Assembly: GCA_900540235.1 (NCBI GenBank)
Contig: UQEY01000007.1
Coordinates: 1-64,000 of the forward strand
Origin: an uncultured Eubacteriales bacterium
GTDB lineage: Bacteria; Bacillota; Clostridia; Oscillospirales; Acutalibacteraceae
Reading direction: 5' to 3'
Length of the DNA: 64,000 nucleotides
Shown: piece by piece, positions 17,685 to 27,580 of the stretch
Position numbering within the stretch: position 1 is the stretch's first letter
How the letters are laid out: each line of letters begins with the position of its first letter
Made by a program: the position numbers and the translations under genes
Notes under the pieces: generated by a model
Told to the model about the DNA's origin: nothing
Database searches by the model: none
The model's input: the letters and a program-made list of their open reading frames with translations, nothing else

Positions 17685-19055
17685 ATGCCAAAGATTAAGT
17701 CAATTTATGTTTGCAGCGAATGTGGATACGAATCACCGAAATGGTACGGCAAATGCCCCGGCTGCGGTGAATGGAACACACTTAATGAGGAATTACCCGT
17801 TACAACCGCAAAACAAAATTTAAAAAATTCAATGACAAGTGTTAACCAAATTATGGCACTTAACGACATTGTAGGCGATGAGGAAGAAAGAATTTCAACC
17901 GGTATTAAAGAATTTGACAGAGTTCTCGGCGGCGGTATTGTAATTGGCAGTTTAGTGCTTATCAGCGGTGACCCCGGTATCGGTAAATCTACTATTTTAC
18001 TTCAAATTTGCCAGCACCTCGGTCAAAGCAAAAAAGTGCTTTATGTCAGTGGTGAAGAATCTGCAAATCAAATTAAACTTCGTGCAAACAGACTCGGAGT
18101 TACTACCGACAATCTCTATATCTTACCGCAAACCGATGTTGCAACAATAGTTGAATGTATTAAAGAAGAAAAGCCTGATATTGTAATTATTGACTCAATT
18201 CAAACTATGGTGTATGAAGAAATAAATTCATCTGCAGGTTCCGTAACGCAGGTTAGGGAATGCACAAATATTTTTATGCATACGGCAAAAGGCTTGGGTA
18301 TTCCTATTTTTGTTGTGGGTCATGTAAACAAGGACGGCGCTATTGCGGGTCCTAAGGTTCTTGAACATATTGTTGATACCGTACTTTATTTTGAGGGCGA
18401 AAGAAACTACTCTTACAGAATTTTAAGAGGGGCTAAAAACAGATTCGGCTCAACTAATGAAATAGGCGTATTTGAAATGACAGGTGACGGTTTGAAAGAG
18501 GTTTTAAACCCGTCACTTATGATGATTTCCGGCAGACCGAAAAATACTTCAGGCACTTGTGTAGCTTGTGTTATGGAGGGCTCAAGACCTATTTTAGCTG
18601 AAGTTCAGGGACTTGTTTGCGCAACCGGCTTTGGCACACCGAGGCGAATGAGCACCGGCTTTGATTATAACAGAATGAGTATGCTTTTGGCAGTTCTTGA
18701 AAAAAGGGCGGGGTATTTCTTTAATAATATGGATGCCTATGTTAATGTTATCGGCGGTTTAAAGCTTGATGAACCTGCTGCAGATTTAACGGTAGCGCTT
18801 GCGCTTGTGTCATCACTTAAAGACAAAGCGGTTGACGATAATGTGCTTGCATTCGGTGAAGTCGGCCTTGCAGGCGAAATAAGAGCCGTTAACCACTGCG
18901 AGCAAAGAATTACAGAGGCTCATCGACTTGGTTTTGAAAAATGCATTATTCCATTTCATAACTATAAAAGCTTGCCAAAAAGCTTAAAGACAAGTATCGA
19001 TATAGTTCCTGTCAGAAACATAAGAGAAGCGTTTTCGGCACTTGTTGAAGAATGA
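17685..19055 (+). CDS. radA: DNA repair protein RadA
   Basis: A 456-residue branch-migration helicase of recombination. Domains in order: N-terminal zinc finger (CSECGYESPKWYGKCPGC), RecA-like ATPase with Walker A GDPGIGKST near residues 96-104, the RadA-specific KNRFG motif, and a C-terminal Lon-protease-like domain lacking protease activity in the family. No gap from cwlD. A terminator follows. Confidence 0.96.
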   Translation: MPKIKSIYVCSECGYESPKWYGKCPGCGEWNTLNEELPVTTAKQNLKNSMTSVNQIMALNDIVGDEEERISTGIKEFDRVLGGGIVIGSLVLISGDPGIGKSTILLQICQHLGQSKKVLYVSGEESANQIKLRANRLGVTTDNLYILPQTDVATIVECIKEEKPDIVIIDSIQTMVYEEINSSAGSVTQVRECTNIFMHTAKGLGIPIFVVGHVNKDGAIAGPKVLEHIVDTVLYFEGERNYSYRILRGAKNRFGSTNEIGVFEMTGDGLKEVLNPSLMMISGRPKNTSGTCVACVMEGSRPILAEVQGLVCATGFGTPRRMSTGFDYNRMSMLLAVLEKRAGYFFNNMDAYVNVIGGLKLDEPAADLTVALALVSSLKDKAVDDNVLAFGEVGLAGEIRAVNHCEQRITEAHRLGFEKCIIPFHNYKSLPKSLKTSIDIVPVRNIREAFSALVEE

Positions 19056-19065
19056 AAAATACATT

Positions 19066-19095
19066 GAACCTATCCTTTCCGGGTAGGTTCTTTTT
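19066..19095 (+). terminator. Terminator after radA
   Basis: GAACCTATCC and GGGTAGGTTC form a 10-bp stem with one wobble pair and a 5-base loop, followed by TTTTTAT. Confidence 0.85.
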
Positions 19096-19202
19096 ATATT
19101 ATAAACAAAATAATGTCTTTGCCTGTTGAAAAAAATGTATATTTGTGTTAATATAATATTATTGACTAATGCACACATAAACAGATAATTGAGGGATTAT
19201 GT

Positions 19203-20522
19203 ATGAGTAAAGGAAAATTTAAGGCAGGAGTTCACCCGTATGAGGGCAAGGAATTTGCTGCCGAAAAAGAAATTAAACACCTTGGCTCGGAAGAAGTTAT
19301 GGTATTTCCTATGAGCCAACACATCGGTGCTCCTGCCTCGCCTTGTGTAAAGGTTGGCGACAGAGTGCTTAAAGGAATGAAAATAGGGGAAGCAAGCTCT
19401 TTTGTTTCATCACCTGTTTATTCCTCTGTTTCCGGTAAAGTTAAAGCTGTTGAAGACAGGTTTATGCTAAACGGAAAAGTATCAAAATGTATTGTTGTCA
19501 CTAATGATTTTGAAGATGAATGTGTCGATACTTTCAAAGTTGAAAGAGATGTCAATGCTCTTTCAAACGAAGAAATAATCAAAATTATTGCTGACAGCGG
19601 TATTGTCGGTATGGGCGGTGCAGGTTTCCCGACCGGCGTTAAGCTTTCACCTAAAAATCAAAATATTGATTACATTGTCATCAACGGTTCTGAATGTGAA
19701 CCGTATCTTACATCCGACTATAGATTAATGGTTGAAAAAAGCAAGAAAATAATCGAGGGTATCGCAATAGTTCTGCGTTTATTTGAAAAGGCAGATGCAA
19801 TTATCGGAATTGAAGATAATAAGCCAAAAGCTATTGACGCTCTTTCATTTGAATGTAACGGCAACAAGAGAATTAATGTTATGCCTCTTTCAACCCGCTA
19901 TCCGCAAGGTGGTGAAAGACGACTGATTTCGTCTGTTACCGGCAGGCAGATTAATTCGCATATTCTTCCTGCCGACGCAGGTGTGATAGTGCTTAACATT
20001 GCTACCGTCATTGCTATTTACGAAGCAGTAAAAATGAATATGCCGCTTATCCACAGAGTAGTAACTCTCACCGGCGACGGAATGAATGAACCGGGTAATG
20101 TTGATGTACCTCTCGGAATTTCTCATAAATTCTTAGCGGACAAATGCGGAGGACTTAAAGATAATACTGTTAAGATTATTTCAGGCGGTCCTATGATGGG
20201 TATGGCTATGGACACGCTTGATTATCCTATTACGAAAACATCTTCTTCTATCCTTGCAATAACCAAAGATGATGTTGAAAAAATGGAAACTACTGCTTGT
20301 ATTCGCTGTGGAAGATGCGTTAATGCTTGCCCTGAAACGCTTGTACCTCAGCTTATGGCTCAGGCGGCTTTGAGTAAAAACTATGAGCAGTTTGAAAAGC
20401 TTTACGGTATGGAATGTATTGAATGCGGTTGCTGTACATATGTATGCCCTGCAAAACGACCGCTAACTCAAACATTTAAACTTGCTAAAATCAAAGTTCG
20501 TGAAAGCAAAACCGCAAAGTAG
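19203..20522 (+). CDS. rnfC: Rnf complex subunit C
   Basis: A 439-residue peripheral subunit of the ferredoxin:NAD oxidoreductase ion pump. The N-terminus has the expected barrel-sandwich region (HIGAPASPCVKVGDRV), then an NADH/FMN-type Rossmann part (GMGGAGFPTGVKL), and two 4Fe-4S motifs near the end (CIRCGRCVNACP and CIECGCCTYVCP). It is the first gene of an rnfCDGEAB operon, the order usual in Clostridia. Confidence 0.96.
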   Translation: MSKGKFKAGVHPYEGKEFAAEKEIKHLGSEEVMVFPMSQHIGAPASPCVKVGDRVLKGMKIGEASSFVSSPVYSSVSGKVKAVEDRFMLNGKVSKCIVVTNDFEDECVDTFKVERDVNALSNEEIIKIIADSGIVGMGGAGFPTGVKLSPKNQNIDYIVINGSECEPYLTSDYRLMVEKSKKIIEGIAIVLRLFEKADAIIGIEDNKPKAIDALSFECNGNKRINVMPLSTRYPQGGERRLISSVTGRQINSHILPADAGVIVLNIATVIAIYEAVKMNMPLIHRVVTLTGDGMNEPGNVDVPLGISHKFLADKCGGLKDNTVKIISGGPMMGMAMDTLDYPITKTSSSILAITKDDVEKMETTACIRCGRCVNACPETLVPQLMAQAALSKNYEQFEKLYGMECIECGCCTYVCPAKRPLTQTFKLAKIKVRESKTAK

Positions 20523-20534
20523 GGAGGGGTAATT

Positions 20535-21488
20535 ATGTATAATGTTTCGGTTTCACCGCATATAAGAGATAAAAGTTCTACTCAAAAAATAATGATTGAT
20601 GTTTGCATTGCACTTGTTCCAATCCTTGCTTTTGGTGTTTGGCACTTTGGTGCAAATGCATTAATAGTAATAATTTCATCTGTAGTAAGCTGTGTACTCA
20701 GCGAGCTTATATTTGAACTTATTTATAAAAAGCCGATTACGGTATTTGATTTCAGCGCAGTAGTTACCGGCTTGATTATTGCGCTTAATATGCCGCCGCA
20801 AGTTAAATGGTGGGTTCCTGCTATCGGCGGCGTGTTCGCTATTATTGTAGTTAAAATGCTTTTCGGCGGAATAGGTCAAAATATTATGAATCCTGCTCTC
20901 GCCGCAAGATGCTTTTTACTCATTTCATTCACATCCCGTATGACAGATTTTTCAACTGCCGACGGTGTGTCTTCAGCTACTCCGCTTGCACAAATCAAAG
21001 CAGGCGAAACTATTAATTTGAAAGACGCATTTTTTGGGCTTCAAAGCGGTTGTATCGGCGAAGTATGTATAATTGCGATTCTTATCGGCTTTGTTTATTT
21101 ACTTATAAGAAAAGTGATTTCTCCGAGAATTCCACTAATATATGTCGGCTCAACACTTGTTTTTGTGATTATTTTTGCAGCAATTAAGGGCAGACACATC
21201 GGATTTGATTATGATACTCTTAACTTTGTACTCGGAAATTTGTTTACAGGCGGTTTAGTCAGCGGTGCCGTATTTATGGCAACAGACTATACAACAAGTC
21301 CGATTACAAAATCGGGTCAGGTAATTTATGCGCTTTTAATCGGTTTCTTAACCGCAACATTCCGTGTTCTCGGTTCAAGCGCAGAGGGTGTATCATACGC
21401 AATTATCATTTCAAACCTTGTTGTACCGCTTATTGAAAAGATAACAGTACCAAAGGCATTTGGTATGCGTAAGAAAGAAGAGGTGTAA
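20535..21488 (+). CDS. rnfD: Rnf complex subunit D
   Basis: A 317-residue membrane subunit with about eight to nine hydrophobic segments. The covalent FMN site is the Thr in SGAVFMATDYTTSPIT (about residues 245-260), matching the family's flavinylation motif. GGGAGGGG precedes the start. ApbE, which attaches this flavin, is encoded downstream. Confidence 0.96.
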   Translation: MYNVSVSPHIRDKSSTQKIMIDVCIALVPILAFGVWHFGANALIVIISSVVSCVLSELIFELIYKKPITVFDFSAVVTGLIIALNMPPQVKWWVPAIGGVFAIIVVKMLFGGIGQNIMNPALAARCFLLISFTSRMTDFSTADGVSSATPLAQIKAGETINLKDAFFGLQSGCIGEVCIIAILIGFVYLLIRKVISPRIPLIYVGSTLVFVIIFAAIKGRHIGFDYDTLNFVLGNLFTGGLVSGAVFMATDYTTSPITKSGQVIYALLIGFLTATFRVLGSSAEGVSYAIIISNLVVPLIEKITVPKAFGMRKKEEV

Positions 21489-21491
21489 GAA

Positions 21492-22109
21492 ATGAAAAAT
21501 AAGTTTTTAAAAAATTGCCTAGCGCTTTTTCTTATAACTCTTGTTGCAGGTGTATCGCTTGCCTTTGTTAACGAAATTACAAAAGAACCTATAGCTCAGG
21601 CACAGGATAAAGCAAGGCTTGAAGCATACGAGGTTGTATATCCGAATGCTAAATTTGAAACGCTCGACAATACAGAAGAAATACTCAAAAATTCATCCGC
21701 ATCTCTAAAGAAAGAAAACCTTTCGCAGTGCACCGTTGACGATGTATTAAAAGCAACAGACGAAAGCGGCAACACAATAGGATATGTATTTTCAGCTACA
21801 TCTCCGTCTGGCTATGGCGGCGATGTTAAAGTTGCAGTCGGAGTTTCAGACAAGGATAATTCGATTACGGGTTTCACCGTTTTATCTCACAGTGAAACTG
21901 CGGGTCTTGGGGCAAAAGCAACAGAAGACGAATTTAAGTCTCAATTTATCGGAAAATCTGCAAACGGCATAAATTATACAAAAACCGGTGCTTCTTCCGA
22001 CAGTGAAATTGACGCACTCAGCGGTGCAACTATTACTTCAAACGCAGTATGCGAAGCTGTTGACAGCGCACTTGCGGTTTATAACAATCAGTTAAAGGAG
22101 GTTGATTAA
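21492..22109 (+). CDS. rnfG: Rnf complex subunit G
   Basis: A 205-residue subunit with one N-terminal membrane anchor and an extracytoplasmic FMN-binding domain. The flavin-attachment sequence is IDALSGATITSNAV near residues 175-188, with Thr as the expected attachment residue, and GYGGDVKVAVGV earlier is the usual domain core. It ends in an overlap with the ribosome site of rnfE. Confidence 0.95.
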   Translation: MKNKFLKNCLALFLITLVAGVSLAFVNEITKEPIAQAQDKARLEAYEVVYPNAKFETLDNTEEILKNSSASLKKENLSQCTVDDVLKATDESGNTIGYVFSATSPSGYGGDVKVAVGVSDKDNSITGFTVLSHSETAGLGAKATEDEFKSQFIGKSANGINYTKTGASSDSEIDALSGATITSNAVCEAVDSALAVYNNQLKEVD

Positions 22110-22110
22110 T

Positions 22111-22800
22111 TTGAAAACACCGATAGAAAGACTTTATAACGGTATTGTTAAGGAAAACCCAACCTTCATCCTTATGCTCGGTATGTGCCCGACTCTTGCC
22201 GTAACAACCTCTGCAATTAACGGTCTTGGCATGGGTCTTGCAACAACTGTAGTACTTGTTATGAGTAATATGCTCATTTCACTTTTAAGGAAAGTAATTC
22301 CCGACGGCGTCCGTATGCCTGCTTACATTGTAATTGTTGCTTCATTTGTAACTATTGTTCAAATGGTACTTCAAGCATATGTAACTGCGCTTTATGACGC
22401 TTTAGGGCTTTATATTCCGCTTATTGTAGTTAACTGTATCATCTTAGGCAGAGCAGAAAGCTATGCTTCCAAAAACAAAATTATTCCGTCAATTTTTGAC
22501 GGTCTTGGTATGGGGTTGGGCTTTACACTCGGCTTAACTTCAATCGGCATTGTTCGTGAACTTATCGGTACAGGCAAGATTTTCAATCTTCAATTACTTC
22601 CGAAATCGTACGAAGGCGTATCGATTTTCATTTTAGCACCGGGCGCATTTCTGGTTCTCGCATTTCTTTGCGCACTTCAAAATAAATTCGGTGCAAAGGG
22701 TGCTAACAGACATATGAACAGTGAAACTGCTTGCGGCGGTGACTGTGCGCATTGCCATTCCTTGTGTAAAGAAAGTGAAAATAAGGAGGTAACTAAATAA
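22111..22800 (+). CDS. rnfE: Rnf complex subunit E
   Basis: An integral membrane subunit of about 229 residues, homologous to RnfA. I start it at TTG 22111 (MKTPIERLYNG), because AAAGGAGG lies nine bases before and the family starts this way. The motif MCPTLAVTTSAINGLGMG is characteristic. The C-terminal tail is rich in Cys and His (CGGDCAHCHSLC), an unusual possible metal site seen in some clostridial copies. Confidence 0.94.
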   Translation: MKTPIERLYNGIVKENPTFILMLGMCPTLAVTTSAINGLGMGLATTVVLVMSNMLISLLRKVIPDGVRMPAYIVIVASFVTIVQMVLQAYVTALYDALGLYIPLIVVNCIILGRAESYASKNKIIPSIFDGLGMGLGFTLGLTSIGIVRELIGTGKIFNLQLLPKSYEGVSIFILAPGAFLVLAFLCALQNKFGAKGANRHMNSETACGGDCAHCHSLCKESENKEVTK

Positions 22801-23378
22801 TGTTAAAAACCTTATTTCTTGTTTTAATGACAACTGCACTTATTAACAATGTAGTGCTAAGTCAGTTCCTCGGTATCTGCCCGTTTTTGGGTGTATCAAA
22901 AAATGTTAAAACTGCTGCAGGTATGGGCGGTGCTGTAATATTTGTAATTACAATCGCAAGTGCAGTAACCAATTTGCTTTATACATTTGTTATTAAAAAA
23001 TTTAATATTACATATCTTAATACAATCATTTTCATTCTTGTAATTGCGGCTCTTGTTCAGCTTATTGAGTTATTCCTTAAAAAATATGTGCCAAAACTTT
23101 ATCAGGCACTCGGCGTATATTTACCGCTTATTACAACAAACTGTGCAGTGCTCGGCGTAGCGCTTACAAATGTTCAGGATAACAATAACTTTATTACATC
23201 TGTAGTTACAGGTTTCGGTACTGCCGTAGGTTTTGCAATAGCTATTATAATTATGGCAGGACTTAGAGAAAGAACAGAAAACAACGATTTTCCAAAGGCA
23301 TTTAAAGGAACGCCGGCAGTTCTGTTAACGGCTTGCCTTATGGCTATTGCATTTTATGGCTTTGGTTCACTTAAATAA
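22800..23378 (+). CDS. rnfA: Rnf complex subunit A
   Basis: A 192-residue membrane subunit with six predicted segments. The family motifs NNVVLSQFLGICPFLGVS near residues 17-34 and LITTNCAVLGVAL near 107-119 are present; the cysteines of RnfA and RnfE hold an intramembrane iron-sulfur centre in this family. Start and rnfE stop overlap by one base. Confidence 0.96.
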   Translation: MLKTLFLVLMTTALINNVVLSQFLGICPFLGVSKNVKTAAGMGGAVIFVITIASAVTNLLYTFVIKKFNITYLNTIIFILVIAALVQLIELFLKKYVPKLYQALGVYLPLITTNCAVLGVALTNVQDNNNFITSVVTGFGTAVGFAIAIIIMAGLRERTENNDFPKAFKGTPAVLLTACLMAIAFYGFGSLK

Positions 23379-23390
23379 CGGAGGTAGCTT

Positions 23391-24194
23391 ATGAATTTTA
23401 AAAGTATAATCATTGCTACCTGTGTTGTAGCAATCGTAGGTTTAATTATTGCAGTTTTACTTAGTATTGCAGAAAAAATATTTCATGTTGAAGTTGACGA
23501 AAAAGAAGTAAAAGTAAGGCAGGCACTTGCAGGTAATAACTGCGGCGCTTGCGGATATGCCGGTTGTGACGCACTTGCAAAAGCTATTGCAAAGGGTGAA
23601 GCACCGATAAATGCTTGCCCGCCTGCAGGTAAAACAGGCGCAGACAAAATTGCGGAGATAATGGGCACATCAGCAGGTGAATTTGTCAGACAAACTGCTT
23701 TTGTTAAATGCTCGGGCACTTGCGAGGTAAGGCATCAAAAGTATAATTATTACGGCACGAGAACTTGTACTTCTGCTTCTGTTACTCCAAGCGGTAATGA
23801 GCGTAGTTGTCAATACGGTTGTATGGGCTACGGCTCGTGTGCGGATGTTTGTGACAATCAGGCAATAAGAATCATTAACGGTAAAGCAGTTGTTGACAAA
23901 GAACTTTGTATTGCTTGTGGAAAGTGCGTAAAGGCTTGTCCGCTTAATCTTATTGAAATTGTACCTTATGATTCAAAATATAGGGTTCAGTGTTCAAACA
24001 AGCAAAGGGGCAAAATTGTCAAAGATAATTGCCAAGCCGGATGTATCGGTTGCGGTATGTGCCAAAGAAATTGTCCAAATGAAGCAGTTAAAGTAGTTGA
24101 TAATATTGCTAAAATAGATTACAATAAATGTACCGAATGTGGACTTTGCGTTGAAAAATGCCCGACTAAGGTAATAAAAGAATTCTTGAATTAA
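23391..24194 (+). CDS. rnfB: Rnf complex subunit B, ferredoxin-interacting
   Basis: A 267-residue subunit that takes electrons from ferredoxin. After one N-terminal membrane helix comes the Fes domain (NNCGACGYAGCDALAKA) and then several 4Fe-4S motifs (CIACGKCVKACP, CIGCGMCQRNCP, CTECGLCVEKCP). The final cluster motif is close to the C-terminus. GGAGG precedes the ATG. Confidence 0.96.
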   Translation: MNFKSIIIATCVVAIVGLIIAVLLSIAEKIFHVEVDEKEVKVRQALAGNNCGACGYAGCDALAKAIAKGEAPINACPPAGKTGADKIAEIMGTSAGEFVRQTAFVKCSGTCEVRHQKYNYYGTRTCTSASVTPSGNERSCQYGCMGYGSCADVCDNQAIRIINGKAVVDKELCIACGKCVKACPLNLIEIVPYDSKYRVQCSNKQRGKIVKDNCQAGCIGCGMCQRNCPNEAVKVVDNIAKIDYNKCTECGLCVEKCPTKVIKEFLN

Positions 24195-24210
24195 AGAGAG
24201 GAGGGGACTT

Positions 24211-25233
24211 ATGAAAAAAATTCTTTCGTTAGTCCTCTCCTTTGTTTTATTATTCAGCCTATTTGGTTGTACTAATATCAAGTATACTAAATATTCAAAA
24301 AGCTTTTTAGAACTGTTTGACACCGCTTCAAGCATAACAGCTTATGATACATCGCAGGAAAGCTTTGATAAAAAATATAATGAACTTTATAAAGTAATAA
24401 AAAAATATTCCGAGCTTTTTGATATATACAACAGTTATGATGATATTATCAATATAAAATATCTAAATGACAATGCTTATAAACAACCTATAGAAGTTGA
24501 TAAAGAAATTATTGATTTGCTCAATTTTTCAATAAAAGCTTATGCTGTCACTAACGGCAAAGTTAATATCGCTATGGGTAGCGTATTATCAATTTGGCAC
24601 GATTATAGGGAAGATGGTAAAGCTGTACCGCCGAAGTCAAAACTAATTGAAGCAAGCAAACATACAAATATTGATGATATAATAATAGACAATAAAAATT
24701 CAACAGTATTTTTTAAAGATAAAGAGCTAAAACTAGATGTCGGTGCAGTTGCAAAAGGTTATGTTTGCAATAAAATTTACGAGTATATTACTAAAAATAA
24801 TTTGTGGCAAAATGCAGTTATTTCGCTCGGCGGTAACATAATCACTGTCGGAAGTAAACCTGACGGTAAAAGTTTTGTTATAGGCATTGAAAGCCCTAAT
24901 TCAAACGATTACCTAATGAAAGTCAATGCAAAAGATAATACAAGCGTAGTTACAAGCGGTTCGTATCAGCGCTATTACACTGTGAACGGTAAAAACTACA
25001 GCCATATAATTGACCCGGATACTCTTTATCCGGCTGAATATTTCGCCTCGGTTACGGTTATTTCATCTGACAGTGCACTTGCAGACGCTTTTTCAACAGC
25101 TCTGTTTTGTATGAGTTATGATGATGGTATCAAGCTTGTTGAAAGTAATGAGAAAATAGAAGCAATTTGGCTTGACAATAACGGCAAAACATATCAATCA
25201 AGCGGTATAAAGGCAATTATAAATGAAAAATAA
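24211..25233 (+). CDS. apbE: FAD:protein FMN transferase ApbE
   Basis: A 340-residue lipoprotein with lipobox LFGC (Cys about residue 20). ApbE transfers FMN from FAD to Thr residues of target proteins outside the membrane. LKLDVGAVAKGYVCNKI near residues 170-186 and SVVTSGSYQRYY near 247-258 are family signatures. Its place right behind rnfB makes RnfG and RnfD the clear targets. Confidence 0.93.
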   Translation: MKKILSLVLSFVLLFSLFGCTNIKYTKYSKSFLELFDTASSITAYDTSQESFDKKYNELYKVIKKYSELFDIYNSYDDIINIKYLNDNAYKQPIEVDKEIIDLLNFSIKAYAVTNGKVNIAMGSVLSIWHDYREDGKAVPPKSKLIEASKHTNIDDIIIDNKNSTVFFKDKELKLDVGAVAKGYVCNKIYEYITKNNLWQNAVISLGGNIITVGSKPDGKSFVIGIESPNSNDYLMKVNAKDNTSVVTSGSYQRYYTVNGKNYSHIIDPDTLYPAEYFASVTVISSDSALADAFSTALFCMSYDDGIKLVESNEKIEAIWLDNNGKTYQSSGIKAIINEK

Positions 25234-25600
25234 AAGACTTAGAAACGATATAATTTTAATATGCTCGGTGATTGTTTTTACTTTAATTATTCTTGTTGCA
25301 ATTACCTTGATAAACAAAACAGGCAGTGAAGTAATTATTGAGCAAAACAGTAAGCAAGTGGCAGTTTTAGACCTTAATAAAGACCAAGAATACAATCTTT
25401 ATAACGGTGACAAAATCTGCAATACGGTCATTATAAAAAACGGTGAAGCATATATGATTTATGCCGATTGCAAAGATAAAATTTGTGTAAATCATAATAA
25501 AATCAGCAAAAATAATGAATCAATAATTTGTTTGCCCAATAAAGTCATCGTTACTGTTACTAATTCAAAAAATAATGATGTGGACGGGGTGGCAAAGTGA
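25223..25600 (+). CDS. NusG domain II-containing membrane protein
   Basis: A 125-residue protein with one N-terminal membrane helix and a NusG_II-type outer domain. The pattern CKDKICVNHNKIS, then ESIICLPNKVIVTV, is typical of the family. It overlaps apbE by 11 bases and the next gene by four. Such genes regularly follow Rnf or ApbE genes in Clostridia, suggesting a link to the flavin or redox machinery, but its role is unknown. Confidence 0.8.
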   Translation: MKNKRLRNDIILICSVIVFTLIILVAITLINKTGSEVIIEQNSKQVAVLDLNKDQEYNLYNGDKICNTVIIKNGEAYMIYADCKDKICVNHNKISKNNESIICLPNKVIVTVTNSKNNDVDGVAK

Positions 25601-26112
25601 AAAAAATTAATGTTAAGCACCTGTGCACTCTCGCTCTTATGATAGCATTAGCCTTTGCTTTTTCTTATTTAGAGTCGTTAATTCCGTTTAATTTCGGCAT
25701 ACCGGGTATAAAACTCGGCTTGTCGAATTTACTTGTTTTAACTGCACTTTACACTATGAAAACAAGTGACGCTTTTATTATTTCTATTGTTCGTATAATA
25801 CTTTCAGGTTTACTTTTTAACGGTACATTTGCAATGATTTACAGCTTAGTTGGAGGGTTGCTCTCTTTTGCGATAATGTATATTATTAAGAAAACCGATA
25901 AATTTTCACCAATCGGCGTATCTGCTGTTGGCGGTACTGTTCATAATCTCGGTCAAATTATCGTTGCAGGCTTTGTTATGAATACATATCGAATTGTTTA
26001 TTATTTTCCGATTCTTATGTTATCAGGCTTAATAACAGGAATTATCAACGGAATTATTGCAAGTGTTATAATCAATCGTCTTGACAAAATAGGAGAAATC
26101 AAATGTCGATAG
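25597..26112 (+). CDS. Gx transporter family membrane protein
   Basis: A 171-residue integral membrane protein with about five helices. IPGIKLGLSNLLVL near residues 36-49 and VGGTVHNLGQIIVAG near 112-126 identify the family once named heptaprenyl diphosphate synthase component I (Hpre_diP_synt_I) and now Gx transporter. The fold resembles ECF S components. It closes the apbE/NusG_II run seen behind many rnf operons; the substrate is not known. Confidence 0.85.
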   Translation: MKKINVKHLCTLALMIALAFAFSYLESLIPFNFGIPGIKLGLSNLLVLTALYTMKTSDAFIISIVRIILSGLLFNGTFAMIYSLVGGLLSFAIMYIIKKTDKFSPIGVSAVGGTVHNLGQIIVAGFVMNTYRIVYYFPILMLSGLITGIINGIIASVIINRLDKIGEIKCR

Positions 26113-27107
26113 GTTTAAAAAGGGGAACAGTGGCAGTCGAAAATCATCAAAATGAATGGGAGATATCTGCTGAAAAGATAATCAATTTGCTTAAATACGC
26201 ATTAAAGGATGACATCGTAGACGCTCAACATATTGGCAGTACTGCGATAAAAAACATTTGTGCTAAACCAATTATCGATATAGTTGTCGGTGTAAATGAC
26301 TTTAACGATATTTTTAAGCATAATGATGAACTTGAAAAATTAGGCATAATTTATAGGCGGCAAGACCACGAAAATCAACATTTATATGTTTGTGCCGATT
26401 TACAAAATAATATTCAAACGCATTATATCCATGTAGTAATTTTTAACAGTAAAGAGTGGAACGATTATATCAATATGCGTGATTATCTAAATGCAAATCA
26501 AGAAAAAGCATTAGAATATTCTAAACTTAAAGAACAACTCGCTAAGAAATACCCAAATGATAGAATCGCTTACACAAATGGCAAAAGTAAGCTTATAGAA
26601 GAAATACTAAATAGTGCAAGTATGTGGAGAAAACAAATGAAGAATTGTGATTTCTGCAAAATAATTGAAAAATCACTAAATGGTGAAAACTTATTTTTTG
26701 TAAAAGAGCTTGAAACAGGAATTGTAATTCTCGGTTGGAATCAGCATTTTTACGGTTATACAATTTTTATATGCAAACAGCACTCAACTGAACTTTATCA
26801 ACTTAACAAAGAATTTCGTGCTAAATTTATGGAAGAAATGATATTAGTTTCAAAAGCAGTTGCCAAAGTTTTTAAATGTGATAAAATGAATTATGAATGT
26901 TTGGGCAATGGTGACAGCCATTTGCATTGGCACTTGTTTCCGAGAGTTGAAGGTGATTTAGGATTATACGGAAATGACGGCAAAGGTCCTGTTTGGTGGT
27001 TGCCACAAGAAATAATGTGGGATAAAAATAATATTCCGAATAAACAAGAACTTGAAGATATGAAAACTAAATTATTAACGCAACTTGATAAGGAATTTAA
27101 AGAATGA
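26103..27107 (+). CDS. GrpB domain fused to a HIT domain
   Basis: A 334-residue two-domain protein. Residues 1-177 match the GrpB family, with AQHIGSTAIKNICAKPIIDIVVGV near 41-64 pointing to the nucleotidyltransferase-like fold. Residues 179-334 form a histidine-triad (HIT) domain with a CDFC pair at its start and SHLHWHLFPR as the triad. The reading frame runs unbroken through the junction, and an internal ATG with GGAG upstream (26638) could also make the HIT part alone. GrpB and HIT are usually separate genes. Function unknown. Confidence 0.8.
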   Translation: MSIGLKRGTVAVENHQNEWEISAEKIINLLKYALKDDIVDAQHIGSTAIKNICAKPIIDIVVGVNDFNDIFKHNDELEKLGIIYRRQDHENQHLYVCADLQNNIQTHYIHVVIFNSKEWNDYINMRDYLNANQEKALEYSKLKEQLAKKYPNDRIAYTNGKSKLIEEILNSASMWRKQMKNCDFCKIIEKSLNGENLFFVKELETGIVILGWNQHFYGYTIFICKQHSTELYQLNKEFRAKFMEEMILVSKAVAKVFKCDKMNYECLGNGDSHLHWHLFPRVEGDLGLYGNDGKGPVWWLPQEIMWDKNNIPNKQELEDMKTKLLTQLDKEFKE

Positions 27108-27580
27108 TTATAAAAGTAACAAATAAAAATCAATTAGATACTTGTCTAAATATAATTCATAAAAGCTTTCAAACAGTCGCCGATGATATGAATTTGACAA
27201 AAGAAAACTGCTCAAGCCATACAGCTTTGCCGTTAGAAAAACTGCTAAATCAATCTGAAAACGGTAACACAATGTTTTTGTACGAAAAAAATAACAGATT
27301 TGTAGGCTATTTTTCATTAGGCAAAAATGATGATAGTGTAGAACTAAACAATTTATCAGTTTTACCTGAGTACAGACATCATGGCATAGGTAAAAAATTA
27401 ATAAACTATGCAGTTAATTATTCTAAAAATACTCTTGGCGTAAATAAAATCAAAATAGGAATAGTAGAAGAAAATACAATTTTAAAAGAATGGTATAAAT
27501 CTTTAGGCTTTGTTCATACCGGCACAAGAGAATTTGAACACCTACCTTTTACAGTTGAATTTATGGAATTAGAATTATGA
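27104..27580 (+). CDS. GNAT family N-acetyltransferase
   Basis: A 158-residue acetyltransferase. The acetyl-CoA loop is LSVLPEYRHHGIGKKLINYA near residues 84-103, followed by the B motif LKEWYKSLGFVHTG. It overlaps the GrpB-HIT gene by four bases and the DUF2441 gene by four, so the run is translationally coupled. The substrate is unknown. Confidence 0.82.
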   Translation: MIIKVTNKNQLDTCLNIIHKSFQTVADDMNLTKENCSSHTALPLEKLLNQSENGNTMFLYEKNNRFVGYFSLGKNDDSVELNNLSVLPEYRHHGIGKKLINYAVNYSKNTLGVNKIKIGIVEENTILKEWYKSLGFVHTGTREFEHLPFTVEFMELEL

